Source of the DNA: Epiperipatus broadwayi
Lineage: Eukaryota > Onychophora > Udeonychophora > Euonychophora > Peripatidae
Direction: 5' to 3'
DNA length: 64,000 bases
Assembly (NCBI GenBank): GCA_028023455.1
Contig: JAQFVV010012497.1
Coordinates: forward strand, 2,544,001 to 2,608,000
Both the position numbers and the translations under genes were made by a program. The notes under the pieces were generated by a model that worked only from the letters and a program-made list of their open reading frames with translations, was not told the origin of the DNA and searched no databases. Positions 1 to 11,900 of the stretch are shown one piece after another. Numbering within the stretch: the first letter of the stretch is position 1; each line of letters begins with the position of its first letter.

Positions 1-190
1 CACCAAAGGTGATAGAACTGGGCTACAATCCAAGGAATTTGAGTTCCAGAATTTTTACTATTCTAGCCCTATATCAAGTTGCACATGGTCTGAAAATAAT
101 CATATGAATTATTTCTCAGGAGTTCATAAAGAGATTGAGCACCAGGACCTTGAGTTCCAGTCTGGTATTCTACCATTATACCAAACCACA
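1..190 (-). repeat. Two partial copies of dispersed repeat family B
   Basis: Bases 1-75 and about 140-190 each carry a degenerate block containing 'caatccaaggaatttgag' or 'accttgagttccag', followed by a 'tattcta' motif. The block matches the reverse complement of better copies at 31991-32072 and 54818-54908. The family looks like an old short interspersed repeat. Its 5' end is cut by the window edge. It is not coding. Confidence 0.4.
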
Positions 191-1350
191 TAGACCATCA
201 TCAGTAGTATTTTGCCATTGCTCACTACTTGTTTGAAACACTGAATGAAAGTTATTAATTTTATAAATGCCTGAAATACATTCATATCTGCACATAAAAT
301 AAAATTATGGATAAAAATATTTTTTCTTTCTCCATATTAAAGCATTCTTAATTTAGAATCTTGCAATCTTGATTAATCAAAAAATCTTAACTCCCTTTAA
401 ACATCTACTCAATGATCAAATATTCAAAACATTAAAATAAAATAAAAATATTAACACTCAGTCTTGACTTACATATAACAAACTTATTTATTTATCGTTT
501 CATTTCTGATTATTTCAAAACCTATTTCATAATCTAGGCATGTAATACTGATATAATTTCACAATATCAAAATCTGTTTCAAACACAATCGCAGCACTAC
601 ATCTGGTTATCTATTAACTAACTTTTCTAGGTAAAAAAAAAAATTCAATTTCTATTATTGCAATATCTGCTTTAAATATGATACTTTTTGTAGTAGCATC
701 ACTTCATAACATTGACAAAAATAATCTTATTTAATAGTATATTGATTTTTGTGAGTTGATTACTACGTTATTATTAAAAAACTGATATCGAAAGTAATTA
801 CCTAGTATAATGTCTTCACATAAATATATACTAGTTATTTAGGGTATATAAACATTTATGTTAATAGTTTAGATTAAAACATATAAATACCCAAGTTGGG
901 GGGGGGGGAGTTCTATACGGAAAAAAAGATATAAAATTGACATTGGAAAAATGCAATGCTACATATAACATTTTCTATATAAAGACTGAAAAATATGATT
1001 AAAAATAAATATAATCCTCAGAATGTATGGTTCAAATAATATACAAATCACAAAGTGCATACATTTTATCAGTAAATTAAAGTTCAAGCAACAATGATCA
1101 AATCATACAGAGATCAAACTTTGAAAACCTTAGTTACTAATTTAATTCATCTAATAAATCAAGTTATTTTCATGCTCTCCAATTTCTACATATCACTACA
1201 ATTATTTGTTATATCAAACATCAGACAATTAGCATAAGATAATATAATTAAATTTGAAAATGAAATAAATTGTATAATTTCATAAATTACAGTTTTAGAA
1301 TGCATTAAACTTCATATGCTTTGTTTCATACATGATCTATAAATAAATGT
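191..1350. other. AT-rich DNA with no recognisable gene
   Basis: This stretch has stop codons in all frames and many A/T runs. The only distinct feature is an 11-base G homopolymer at 898-908. I see no conserved protein similarity, RNA gene or clear repeat. Confidence 0.6.
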
Positions 1351-1359
1351 GTTTTAAGG

Positions 1360-1738
1360 AATTTGAAGCAAGATTTTCAAACTCCCTATACTTATCCATT
1401 CCATCTTATACAACTGATACACATGACCACCACATACATGTGAAAAAAATAAATAATCTCCACTATATGTATTCCGTGCTAAACCAGCACTCAACAGTTG
1501 GTCCCCATCTGCCACACATATATACAGTTAGTGCTCAGTTTATATTAAGATAGAAAATATTCAAACTTTAATAGACAAGCTTCAATCTTTTCCATCCTCC
1601 AACTCTTCGGCCATCTATATCATTGAAAATCTGATAATGAAATGCTCAAAGCCCTTGTTGATGATAGGACTTTAATATGTTCATTTAAATACAAAGAAGG
1701 ATGGGCAGAATACAGGCTAATTATATATATTATAACAA
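1360..1738 (+). repeat. Family A repeat, copy 1
   Basis: This copy is partial. It carries the family landmarks in order: 'ttttcaaactccct', 'taaaccagcactcaacag', 'agtgctcagtttatat', 'aagatagaaa', 'caactcttcggccatc' and 'gaaggatgggcagaatac'. The same landmarks occur in the same order at 23.1-25.1 kb, 49.2 kb and other sites. A short open frame of 68 codons here is only a by-product of the repeat. Part of the tail before 1660 is deleted relative to other copies. Confidence 0.75.
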
Positions 1739-3190
1739 TCCAGAAGAGGATCGAAGCTTACAGTCTTACCGTATCTGCACTACAAGGGCGCCATCTAGGC
1801 ATTTGAACCTAGAAAATTTATAAAGTAGGCAGATACATGCTGTTAAGATCCCACTTTATTTTATATTTAGACCGTTAGCCCAAGTCACTAGCTCAGTGGA
1901 GACGCAGAGATAATAATATATAACTTTGTTTAATTTCATATCTTAAATATAAAAAAATAAAAGCCACTGCCAGTAATTAACACACAAACAACATTTATTA
2001 ATGCACATATATAATCATTTTAAATTTGAGGAATAACATTTATTATTTTTTTAATATTAACTTTTAATTTAAATTATTATTTTAAAATTTTAAATCATCC
2101 ACACAGATGAATTTTATATTTATTTTAAGATTGTCGAGTATGAATAAACTACATAGATTGTATTTGAAAAGAAGATATTCTATCCTTTATTTAACCTTAG
2201 GCCAAAAGTTCGCACTCAAACCGGCGTCAATCCATCTGATACATTGATGTATTCAATGTAGCATGAAAATATTACAGCACTAAATACTATACTGTTAGGA
2301 ATGTACATCTGAACAGTATGGTTAGAGAAGATATTGACTCTCAACCAAACAGGAATGCTACATCTGTCGGCAAGAAGAACAATAAAAATAAAAACTCCAT
2401 AGGAAGGGACTGTGTTTCATCTTACTATCCCTTCCATAGGCAAACAGGGTGTATGTGGCATATAAATCGATCCTGCCCATAGCGGATCTCATACTACATC
2501 TACTAATTACACCAATATATCCAATCCATTGACCTAATTTAACTACGAAACAAATAACCTAAGATTATCCTCCCCTAATTAAATAATATAACTTTACAAA
2601 TCTATATAGCCATTCATGCTCGACTTAAATTTAACATTTATATAAATTTGCACAGATGGATTTTATAAAAGTTTGTTGTTTAATGTTGAGTACAGATCGA
2701 TTACATAGATTACACGCTCAAAAACATTTCAACATAAACATAAATGATCAAAATATAAAGTCATTGATGTAATTGCAAAGGGAATTCACTAGAAACCCAA
2801 TGGCATTCATCATAAGATGCCGCATTGACACCAATAACTAAAAAGACATCCAAATAAATACATTTTAGATATTCACCGTAAGATATTATTTACCAAATGT
2901 CTATATATTTTAATCACATATGAAAACAAAAATGTAATTAAACATGAACGAATCTATGCAAGCGTCTATGCCCAACTTAAATTTAATGCATTTAATAATT
3001 TCTACAATAAATATGAATAAAAATTTAAAAAAAATGGAAATGATTTTTGGCAAACTTAAATGAAAAAAAAAATTAAACAATAATTGATTTGGAAAAGTCA
3101 GATCATAGTTCATTTTACAAAAATTAAATTCAGCTTGTTTATTAAACTTGTCAAATCTTGACAAAAGTTCTTAATTACTTTTAAATTTTA
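1739..3190. other. AT-rich DNA with two short hairpins, otherwise unassigned
   Basis: No gene is recognised. Two hairpins lie in a slightly GC-richer part. One pairs 'atactgtt' with 'aacagtat' around 2288-2318. The other pairs 'ggaaggga' with 'tcccttcc' around 2402-2435. Similar phrases containing 'cttaaatttaa' and 'cacagatg' recur at about 2100, 2630 and 2950, which suggests an old, badly decayed repeat. Confidence 0.4.
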
Positions 3191-3214
3191 AAATTGTTTA
3201 GTTCAATAGCTTAC

Positions 3215-3307
3215 AGTAGAAGAGTCACGGCTCTTGGTGCCAATTCCCGCAATGTCCCCATTGGAAGACTGGTCTGATGTTCTGGAGATGGCCTTAGCTG
3301 GTTCCAT
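3215..3307 (-). CDS. Candidate single host coding exon (31 codons), unidentified
   Basis: On the minus strand an ATG at 3307 has a favourable context (purine at -3, G at +4). It opens 31 codons ending exactly at a donor-like ACT|GTAAGC, with the GT at 3214-3213, phase 0. The peptide begins MEPAKAISRTSDQSSN and ends TKSRDSST; it is hydrophilic and Ser/Thr-rich. Many codons end in C or G (GCC, ATC, TCC, GGC, ACC, AAG, AGC), unlike the AT-rich surroundings. I do not recognise a family, and no partner exon was found. The plus strand is also open here (74 codons), so strand and coding status are uncertain; a fragment of a mobile element is a real alternative. Confidence 0.25.
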
Positions 3308-3514
3308 TCCGGTATCACAGTCATTTCATTTTTTTAAAATAGAGGAGGGTGATATGTGCATCCTATCACACCTCTCAAAAACAATCAAGCTGGAACTATC
3401 TGGCACTGTCCTTAATTTCAATATTTTTCCTTTTATAACCATCCTCTGGATTCAATGAACAAAAAGTCACTAATCCATCATTTTCATTAGGGTCCAAGCT
3501 AAGGCTTGATGCTT

Positions 3515-3610
3515 CCATTGGTCAAGCTAATTCTTTTTATTCTCTTATCTATATCTTTCCTCTGACTTTTTGATTATATAAGAGCCCCAAGGGCTAGTTT
3601 GCTTTTCAAT
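3515..3610 (+). promoter_or_regulatory. TATA-box promoter-like segment, possibly of an LTR
   Basis: An inverted CCAAT motif (ATTGG, about 3517-3522) lies roughly 55-60 bases upstream of a canonical TATATAAG at about 3575-3582. A small GC hairpin, AGCCC-CAA-GGGCT, follows immediately. This spacing is typical of a Pol II core promoter or an LTR U3/R junction. No matching second LTR or coding region was found nearby. Confidence 0.25.
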
Positions 3611-3889
3611 TAATTTATAAAACAATCATTTCCATTTACAAAAATATTTTATCTTTTTCTTATACTTTTTTCTAAAAAAATACGTTCAAATACCTTTTTT
3701 TTTTTAAAAAAAAAAAATAATAATTTTTAAAGTATTGCATCTGTGCGAATATATATGTATTGAACAACTCTTTAATTTTTTTTTAGCTTTTAGATTTTAA
3801 TAAATTTATTTTTATTTGCAAACTTAAAAGTTTTTATTTTAAATTAATGTAACGGCATATTTATATACTGTTACAATATATATATATAT

Positions 3890-4352
3890 ATATGAGATAA
3901 TGATCTGGACAAACCAATGAGTGCTGGTTCAGAATGAAATACTTATATTTGAGATCATTTATCTTTTTCACATTTATGTGATAATGTGTATTGGTTATAT
4001 AATATGGAGTGGATAGCTGTATGGAGCTTGAAAGTCTGAGTTCAAATCCCTTCTAGTTATATTAATTTCAGTATAGGTAATATACTTGTATTTAAATATT
4101 ACATATTCAGCTTGTATTCTGCCTATCCCTCTTCTGTATATTAAAATGAACATAATAAAGTCCTATACATGAGGCATCAGAGTGACTTGAGGTCAACGTG
4201 GGGTTGACAATAAAGATTGGCATTAACAAGGGCTGTGAGTGTTCCATTATCAGATTTTCAATGATATGGATAGCTAAAGAGTTAGAGGATGGAGAAGATT
4301 TAAAGTTTGAAGATTTACTATCTTACTATAAACTGAGCACTGATTATATATA
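3890..4352 (-). repeat. Family A repeat, copy 2a
   Basis: In minus orientation this carries 'gagtgctggttcag', 'gatcatttatctttttcac', 'ggagcttgaaagtctgag' plus the B-box-like 'gttcaaatccc' near 4040. It then continues into the tail landmarks ('cctatccctcttctgtat', 'gacttgaggtcaac', 'cagattttcaatgatatgg', 'aagagttagagg'). Because the head of another copy follows directly, the array here is tandem with a unit of about 0.5 kb. Confidence 0.75.
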
Positions 4353-4397
4353 TATATGAGTGAGTGAGTGAGGAGTGAGTGAGAGAGAGAAAGAGTG
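4353..4397. repeat. GAGT/GA microsatellite
   Basis: Simple repeat of GAGT units passing into GA units, sitting at the junction between two tandem family A copies. Confidence 0.85.
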
Positions 4398-4580
4398 TGC
4401 GTGTGAGAGAGATCTGGATCTACAATGAGTGCTGGTTTAGCATGAAATATTTATAGTGGAGATCATTTATATTTTTCACATGTATGTGGTTATGTGTATG
4501 TTGTATAATATGGAGTGGTTAAATGTAGGGAGCTTGTATGTCTAAGTTCAAATTCTTTTTAATTATATTAAGTTCAATAT
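4398..4580 (-). repeat. Family A repeat, copy 2b (head only)
   Basis: Repeats the head of copy 2a: 'gatctggatctacaatgag', 'gtgctggtttagcatgaaat', 'gagatcatttat', 'ttgtataatatggagtgg' and a decayed 'gttcaaattc'. The downstream tail is missing. Confidence 0.7.
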
Positions 4581-4989
4581 AGACAATATACTTGTATTTA
4601 TATGTGTTTTAAATTAATTATCTTAAACACTCAACTAAATATAGACCTAAACTATTGTTATGTAAGGGTATAATTAAAATACACATACGCACAAAGTAAT
4701 AATAGCAAATGTTATAAATATTAATTTTTATTCAGTGCTTATAGCCTTATATAAGTAATAGTAAATGTTGTAAATGGAGATTTAATATTTAAACGTATGT
4801 ACGTGTACAATTTGTCGCATATACATAGATAAGTTATATATATATGTGTGTGTGTGTGAAGATAAAAATACTTCGTTGATTTAATATAATATTATACTTT
4901 AATACATGTTGTTATTTTTTAAAACAACAAGAAAACAAATCCTTTTAGATAGGAAGTTTAATTAACAAGGAACTTTGCAGATAAATAAG

Positions 4990-5330
4990 ATGAGTAATTA
5001 ACAAGTAATCGGCCTGCGAAGAAAATCAAAGTAAAATGTTAGGTCTAAATCGGCTTCTGCAAGTGAACTGGGAGGGATTGATCCAAACAGGATGGACAAG
5101 ATTTGACCAATCAAATCCAGAAAATCAGGACAAGAGAAATGAGTGAAAGTGTAAATAATTGGACACTTACAACTGGGAACTCTACCTATGCAGATGAACT
5201 TTGAAAAGCGCTGAACATTGCTTATTTAACATGGTAGCTCCAGAGCGGACTGCTGGCCTCCAAAGGTCCAAGAGTCAGCATAGGGACTCTAAAGTAGATC
5301 ACATAGATCTTTATTATTATTTTGGAATAC
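4990..5330. other. GC-richer island, unidentified
   Basis: This block is noticeably less AT-rich than its flanks and contains a long stretch without homopolymers. Short open frames occur, but no protein family is recognisable. It could be the decayed 3' end of a retroelement or an unrecognised non-coding exon. Confidence 0.2.
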
Positions 5331-5575
5331 CTTTGGGTTTGTTGATATAAATATATAATGATTGTTTTAATGTGTTCATGTAAATATGTATATATTAGTG
5401 TATTGTAATTAAATCTGCTTTTCTTATTCTACCAGGTGTTAGTCTTTGTGATTATAATTATTGTATGCATATATAGGCAGGGCAAGGTTAGCTTACTGTA
5501 TATATTGTTCCCCATCCAGTATTATAACTGACAGACATAACAACTATATAATTAATTTTTCATAAGTGGCAATAC

Positions 5576-5900
5576 TTTAAATAATGTTTGTGGCAAATAA
5601 AATTAGCCTAATTATTATTAAAAACATTATTAGAAATAAAAATATATTAAAACAATTTGTTCTTTTTTTAAACAAAAGCATTGCATTTTAGTAACATCAT
5701 ACAAATAATTTCTGCTATAATGCTAAAAAATAAAATGGCTAAATCAATGAATGCAAATAAAGTCTGTGGCAAAATAAAATTATTTTTAGTTTAATTATTA
5801 TTAAAAAAATCATTAGAAATAAATGAATGCAAATAAAGTCTGTGGCAAAATAAAATTATTTTTAGTTTAATTATTATTAAAAACATCATGAGAAATAATG
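5576..5900 (+). repeat. 76-bp tandem duplication with a third diverged unit
   Basis: The 15-mer 'aatgaatgcaaataa' starts at 5746 and again at 5822, and the following ~60 bases ('agtctgtggcaaaataaaa' and on) are almost identical. A diverged copy of the same unit lies at about 5580-5640 ('gtttgtggcaaataaaat'). Confidence 0.8.
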
Positions 5901-7135
5901 AAGTTACACTAAAATTAAAGAATTTAATTTTTTCCTTCCAAAAAGTTTAACTTTATGCTTTAATAATGTAATATCTTAAAATACTTAGAAGGAAATAGCT
6001 AAATCGATTAACACAAATATTACAACTAAAATAACAGCTTACATGTGTGTAAAACATTTCAAGTTGTTTCTACTTAATCATCTAACATTTGTATAAAACA
6101 TTGTAAGGGTTTTGTAAACATCTTGGTTCTGTTACTTGTTTATTTATACTTTTAGGAATGATAGTACTATATACATATTGTATAATAATTTTAGTCATCA
6201 GTACAAAAAAAAAAAAACTTTAAAAACCAAATATAAATGATTGGAAAGAAAAGTGGTAAAACTATTAAATCAATTTTCTGAATGTGGAATACCTTTTAAA
6301 AAGAGAATAATAATAATAATAAAAAAAAAATGCACAGGATAATGAAGAGAATTTTTGGATAAGAGTTTCAGATTACAATACCTGGAAAAAGAAGAGTATA
6401 AACAAATAATAAATGATAGCATTGGTGTAAAATTTTTAAGGTTTAAAAATTTAATTTTAAAATCTAAGTGCAAGATATAAAAGTTGTACATAGTAAATTA
6501 ATTCTATATATATAAATTATATTTATATTTTTCATTTTGTATTATTTAAAGGTTCACATGAGAAGACTCTGTTCTAGGGTGTAAATCTAGCATAGATCCT
6601 AAATACGTGCACTTCAATGTACTGTGTTTAGAGATCATGCTTCTGCATTCAATTATATTTGTTGAGTAGGACTTCATTCTATATTAAAAAATCAAAGAAG
6701 AATTGAAGAATTAAAGCAACAACTAACATTTTAAAATAAATATTTTTAAAAAATTATATTTAAATTATATAATATTAAATTTAAAAATGAATAATCAGAA
6801 ATCAGAAATATCAAATACCTATATAAAATTCAAAGAACAATATTAGAATGGTTTTTAAAAGAAAAATATATAGATACAAATAGTGGGGTGGGGGATTAAT
6901 AGAAGAAAAACTATTTTGAAAAAAATCAAAATATCTAAAGAAAGCTTAGATCAGTTTGAAAGTTTATCATTTCATAATAGAAATAAATTGTATTATAGAT
7001 TAAAATTTGAAAAGAAATGAAGATAGTTAACATATTTATATTATGGATAAACAAGAATCAAAATAATGATTATAACATTATAAAAGAAATTTTATAGTGT
7101 AATAATACTAATATATAGAAAAATGGATTAACAAA
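5901..7135. other. AT-rich DNA with no recognisable gene
   Basis: Only A/T-rich sequence with short accidental frames, such as a 73-codon minus frame at 6270-6491 made of Phe/Ile/Leu/Lys-biased codons. No domain, RNA gene or clear repeat was seen. Confidence 0.55.
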
Positions 7136-8190
7136 TACAACTGGATCTCGTTTTATGTGATAGATAGGTTCCGCAGAAAACCCACATTAACAAAATTGCA
7201 CAAAAATAGACTTAACTTATCTTGAAAAATGGGGGATAGGTTCTGTAATTTTCAGAAATCATAATAAAAGCAAAGCAACAAAGAAAAATTACTTTAAACT
7301 TCACATTTAAAAAATAAGAAAATAAAGTATGACTAATAAAAAATTCAAATATTTGAAAAAAATTAATACAAGACAAACTTTTTTTACTTTTTTTATTAAC
7401 TACAGTATTTAATTTTACATTTTTTCATATATATTTTAATCATTACTGCTATTTGACAATATGTGTTCCTTTGTGAACTGGTAAGAAATCAGATTTGCCA
7501 TAAGAACAAGTACAACTAGCACCACTTTCAGTCTTGTGCTGTGTTAAACATTTTCTGTCGACAATGTAATCAGTGATTAAATTTTGAGATGATGATTTTA
7601 CCAATTGTTTATATAGCTCGCGATATCCAGACATAACTATTTAGGCATTTAAGAGGTTTTTTACTTATCAGAAAATAATAAATTTGTCTTTTGTTTAATA
7701 CTGAAATAAATTTGAAATCTTCACAATTTGTTTCTATATTTAAAAAATGAGATTACAATCAAAACAAAAAAATTATAAATTTTCATTAGAAAGATTATTT
7801 TCAGTTTACAAAATCAATCTAAAAAATTATTTATTTCTGTTATATCTAACAAAATACCTTTTTAAAAGTTTAAATTTTTTGAATATTTATTATGATATTT
7901 TTATACGTACATATAAATCTATTATTATTATTTACTCATTAGTATAAGTAGGTTATTTACATAGAAGCTAAGATTCTAAATACAGCTTCAGGCCATATTC
8001 ACATTAACTGCTAATATAACGTTATATTTTTGGGGAAAAAAGTATTTCAAGTCAAAATAAGTTACTAATAATTTAAATTTCTTGATATCTAATAAATATA
8101 GTGAAATATGAAAGAAATTAAAAAGCAACATGAATCACATAACTTCAAAATCGCATTAAAATAATCTGCATAAAATGAGACCCAGGTGTA
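7136..8190 (-). mobile_element. Tigger/pogo-like DNA transposon 1, non-autonomous and decayed
   Basis: The ends are inverted repeats of about 24 bases (7136-7159 and 8167-8190). They read 'ctcgttttatgtg' on one side and the complement of 'cataaaatgagacccagg' on the other, and match element 2 at 44461-45782. The element is 1055 bp, far shorter than an autonomous Tigger (2.4-2.8 kb), so most of the transposase is missing. Differences from element 2 are largely CG-to-TG/CA changes, indicating decay of methylated CpGs. Confidence 0.7.
7449..7634 (-). pseudogene. Tigger-like transposase C-terminal fragment 1
   Basis: This 61-codon minus-strand frame begins MSGYRELYKQLVKSSSQN and aligns without gaps to the C-terminal half of the frame at 44796-45131 (shared GYREL-KQL-KSSSQ-LIT-Y). 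In pogo/Tigger transposases this region is the variable C-terminal tail after the DDE domain. No CENP-B DNA-binding or catalytic DDE motif is present, so it cannot be an active transposase. Assignment to Tigger rests on the inverted ends and general resemblance of the tail, not on catalytic motifs. Confidence 0.5.
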
Positions 8191-8211
8191 TACCTAATTC
8201 TGCATTTTACT

Positions 8212-8212
8212 A

Positions 8213-8246
<34 letters not shown>
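8212..8246. repeat. (AAT)n microsatellite
   Basis: Uninterrupted run of AAT units just right of the Tigger-like element. It produces a poly-Tyr run in a spurious minus-strand frame. Confidence 0.95.
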
Positions 8247-8480
8247 TGATCCCGCAGCAAATCTCTGCTGAGGTAAGAAGCAAACCTTAAGCTCTCCGAT
8301 GTAAGTATTTAAATTTTTCTTTTGTTTCAACTTGTTATTCGCAAAACAAACATAATACAGGACAAATCGAATCATATAATAGATTAATAGAATATTTTTT
8401 AAAAAATATCGGTGTGTATTCATATCTTTTTTTAAAAAAATAACTGACTTGAGTCAGAGTAATAAATCATGGCTACTGCC

Positions 8481-8980
8481 NNNNNNNNNNNNNNNNNNNN
8501 NNNNNNNNNNNNNNNNNNNNNNNNNNNNNNNNNNNNNNNNNNNNNNNNNNNNNNNNNNNNNNNNNNNNNNNNNNNNNNNNNNNNNNNNNNNNNNNNNNNN
8601 NNNNNNNNNNNNNNNNNNNNNNNNNNNNNNNNNNNNNNNNNNNNNNNNNNNNNNNNNNNNNNNNNNNNNNNNNNNNNNNNNNNNNNNNNNNNNNNNNNNN
8701 NNNNNNNNNNNNNNNNNNNNNNNNNNNNNNNNNNNNNNNNNNNNNNNNNNNNNNNNNNNNNNNNNNNNNNNNNNNNNNNNNNNNNNNNNNNNNNNNNNNN
8801 NNNNNNNNNNNNNNNNNNNNNNNNNNNNNNNNNNNNNNNNNNNNNNNNNNNNNNNNNNNNNNNNNNNNNNNNNNNNNNNNNNNNNNNNNNNNNNNNNNNN
8901 NNNNNNNNNNNNNNNNNNNNNNNNNNNNNNNNNNNNNNNNNNNNNNNNNNNNNNNNNNNNNNNNNNNNNNNNNNNNNNNN
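8481..8980. other. Assembly gap of 500 N
   Basis: Exactly 500 ambiguous bases, which looks like a fixed-size scaffold placeholder rather than a measured length. Frames crossing it have no meaning. Confidence 0.99.
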
Positions 8981-11900
8981 TTTCAACTTGCGATAAGCTA
9001 GTTTTGTAAATATCTTACAGTATAAATCCATATTTAATGAATATTGCTGATATAAATATTTTTTAATCAAATTTATTTTTTTAAAAATGACTTCTTTCTG
9101 GTTGCATCTCCTGAGCAGTCTCTTTTTTTTTTCTTCATTGATTATTGTTGCAATATGCAAACTCATCTTATATCTAATTATTTCTAATCCTGCAAAGTGA
9201 AACTTTTTTTCTCAATTATTCTGAATGAAAAACATTACATTTCCACTACAAATATTAGCACTTATTTGTTATACATGAACCTGCTAATCGTTAAATCACT
9301 TCCTTGTTCATTTCATCTTTTAATTCTACTATTAATATTTTCATGAACTTTTTCTTTCTATAATACTGATTTAAATAATATATTTGCCACTTCTAATACT
9401 TCTACTTATGAAATAATTCATATGCTCTGTACTATTGTTTTTTAAGCTTCTTTATTGTTTCTCTGCATTTTTAAAGACTAAGGTTTATCATCTTTTGGCA
9501 TTCTTTATTAACATTACATAAATGACTCTATCATATATTAAAAGTCTTTTCATTTGCTATATTTAATAATTGCTTTGGGAAGAGAGAGGAACAAATAAAA
9601 GCAACAAAATGCTTACAGTTGAACACCCATAAATGCTCTAAAAATCCATTTCAATCAGTCCTATATAAGATTAAATTTATTTATTTATAATTATAAAAAC
9701 TATACAACACACACATACAATGGAGATTGTGTGGTTTGATTATGTTTACATTAGCTTTATTTTTTTTGTTTGGTAATTTATTGTCTGTCTTTTTTACAAT
9801 TGTAAATACAAGTAATTATGAATACAAATGTGACAAAATTATAAAATAATTCATCAGAAAAAATTAAAACATTTCTGGAGGTCCTGATGTATTTAAGTAA
9901 CTGAAAACTATTTGAGTGCTTTTAATCATTAACTTTTATTTTTACTATGCAAATCTTGCAAAATAACATGTTAATATGAGTGCAAATGATTTGTTTCAAA
10001 AATATATATTATTCAAATAAGGCTAAATCTTGCTTTAAGTTCTATATCAATTGTATTTCTTTGATAATATGTTTCATAATGGTTAATAATCATTCAATCA
10101 ATGTTTATTCAATTAGAAATCACTACATGTTCTATTTAATAAAATTTTAAACAACTGAAAAGTGTGAAATATGGGTTAATACTTCATATCTAATGAATAA
10201 TCTTATTGCTTAACTCTTGATAATGTAGTTCCCATTTTCAATTCTATAACATAAAACAAAATAATTGTAATTTCCTATTACTTTTGACATATTCCATTCC
10301 CAACAAATATTTGTAAATTTTATCAATTACTAAAATAAAAAAAATAAAAACATTTCTATTTATAATTTTATATTTAAAAAAGTAATTTTATTAACCAACA
10401 ATTAAACTGAAGATATTTTAAATATCTTCAACTATTTAACATTAAATCACACATTGTAAGATAACAGTACAACATGTTACTATTTGCTAATGCTTGTAAA
10501 ATAAACAAAAAGTAAAACAAATATATTTAAAATTTCTCATTCTAATACCAATATTTAAGTCATGATGTGAATAAACAATAAAGAACAGTAAGTTTAAAAT
10601 AATATGTCTATTTTCAAGAATTCAATTATTTATCTTTCAAAAGGAAAATTTGTTCACAATCCATAAGAATCATTTACAAAAAAAAAAGGACCTTTACATA
10701 TCAATGTCAATGGATACCAGTTAACAAAATCAGAAGTTACACTTGTATAAATAGAATAACCAAATTAATTTCATAATGCTTACATTAAGAATTCAATTAT
10801 TTATGTAAGGTAATATTAGAAACCAATCTGTATAATTTAAATTAAGATTTTAAATTCACATAACTTTAAAAATTATAAATTATATCATATAAAAAATCAA
10901 ACTCATTGAACTATTTTCTAGGCAAGGTATTTCATTAGCATTATATATAGATTTTTTTTTTTAAAAGTAAAGAATTTAATTATATTCATTTGTTGATATT
11001 ATTTTCAAGTATTATTACTCCTTTGCAGTGAAAGACTATGAATTTAATTCAGTTTCTTCAATCAATAGCTTTTATTCTCTGAAATACTCTAACAATCTTC
11101 TTTATATTATCCATTGATCTCAATTATAGTTTGGTCTAAATCATATATAATTTATTGGGATTCAATACAGAACTTATCTTGCTATCTGTTGACATGTTTG
11201 ATATAAACTTCATTTAATTATATGTTCTCTCAGACATGTGATTCATTTTTGTTATCTTCTATTAATCACAATATAATCTCTCCATACATGGTCTGAAGTC
11301 TGTACAGATCCATTGCAATATCTATATCTGAAATGCATATATAATAAGCACTAATAAAGCATTTAATAAAACTTTTTCAAATGCATAGGTCTATTTCCTG
11401 TTATTAAGTTACTCACATTAGTTAGTGATTATTTAGCACTTTTATTCAGATGTTGCCATTTATATGACTAAGATATTTATAATTAACATCTAATTCATTA
11501 CTTCCAAGCTTTGCCTTCTTCTATTTAGAAAAGTTATAAAACATCCATTACTTTAGTTTTTTTTTTAAAGTTATCTTTAATCCTACCTTCTTGTTTTATA
11601 ATATTTCCTAAAATGCTAAAGGATTATTTATAAAATTAATCACATCATTTTTAAAACTTAGATGATTTAAGTAATTTCATTTTTTTTACTTTCTTAATTT
11701 TCTATTTTAATCAATAAAATACTGTAAAACCATGCTTGGTCCACATATGGTTAGAGCTTATTCTTTAAATAAACCAACAATTGTTGACCATGTCTATATT
11801 AATTTGAACTTATTATAAGCCTGATTTTTAATTAGCATATTACTTGACCAAATTCAGTTTATATATCACAGAGAAGTTTTATATTTTCTAATTACCAGTA

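Noticed and set aside
1780-1800. 'gggcgcca' as a minus-strand tRNA-Lys primer-binding site
   Set aside because: Only the 8-base core fits, with no LTR-like boundary, composition change or downstream coding region.
8432-9166. Open frames of 175-244 codons crossing the gap
   Set aside because: They consist mainly of unknown residues from the 500 N; there is no real open frame.
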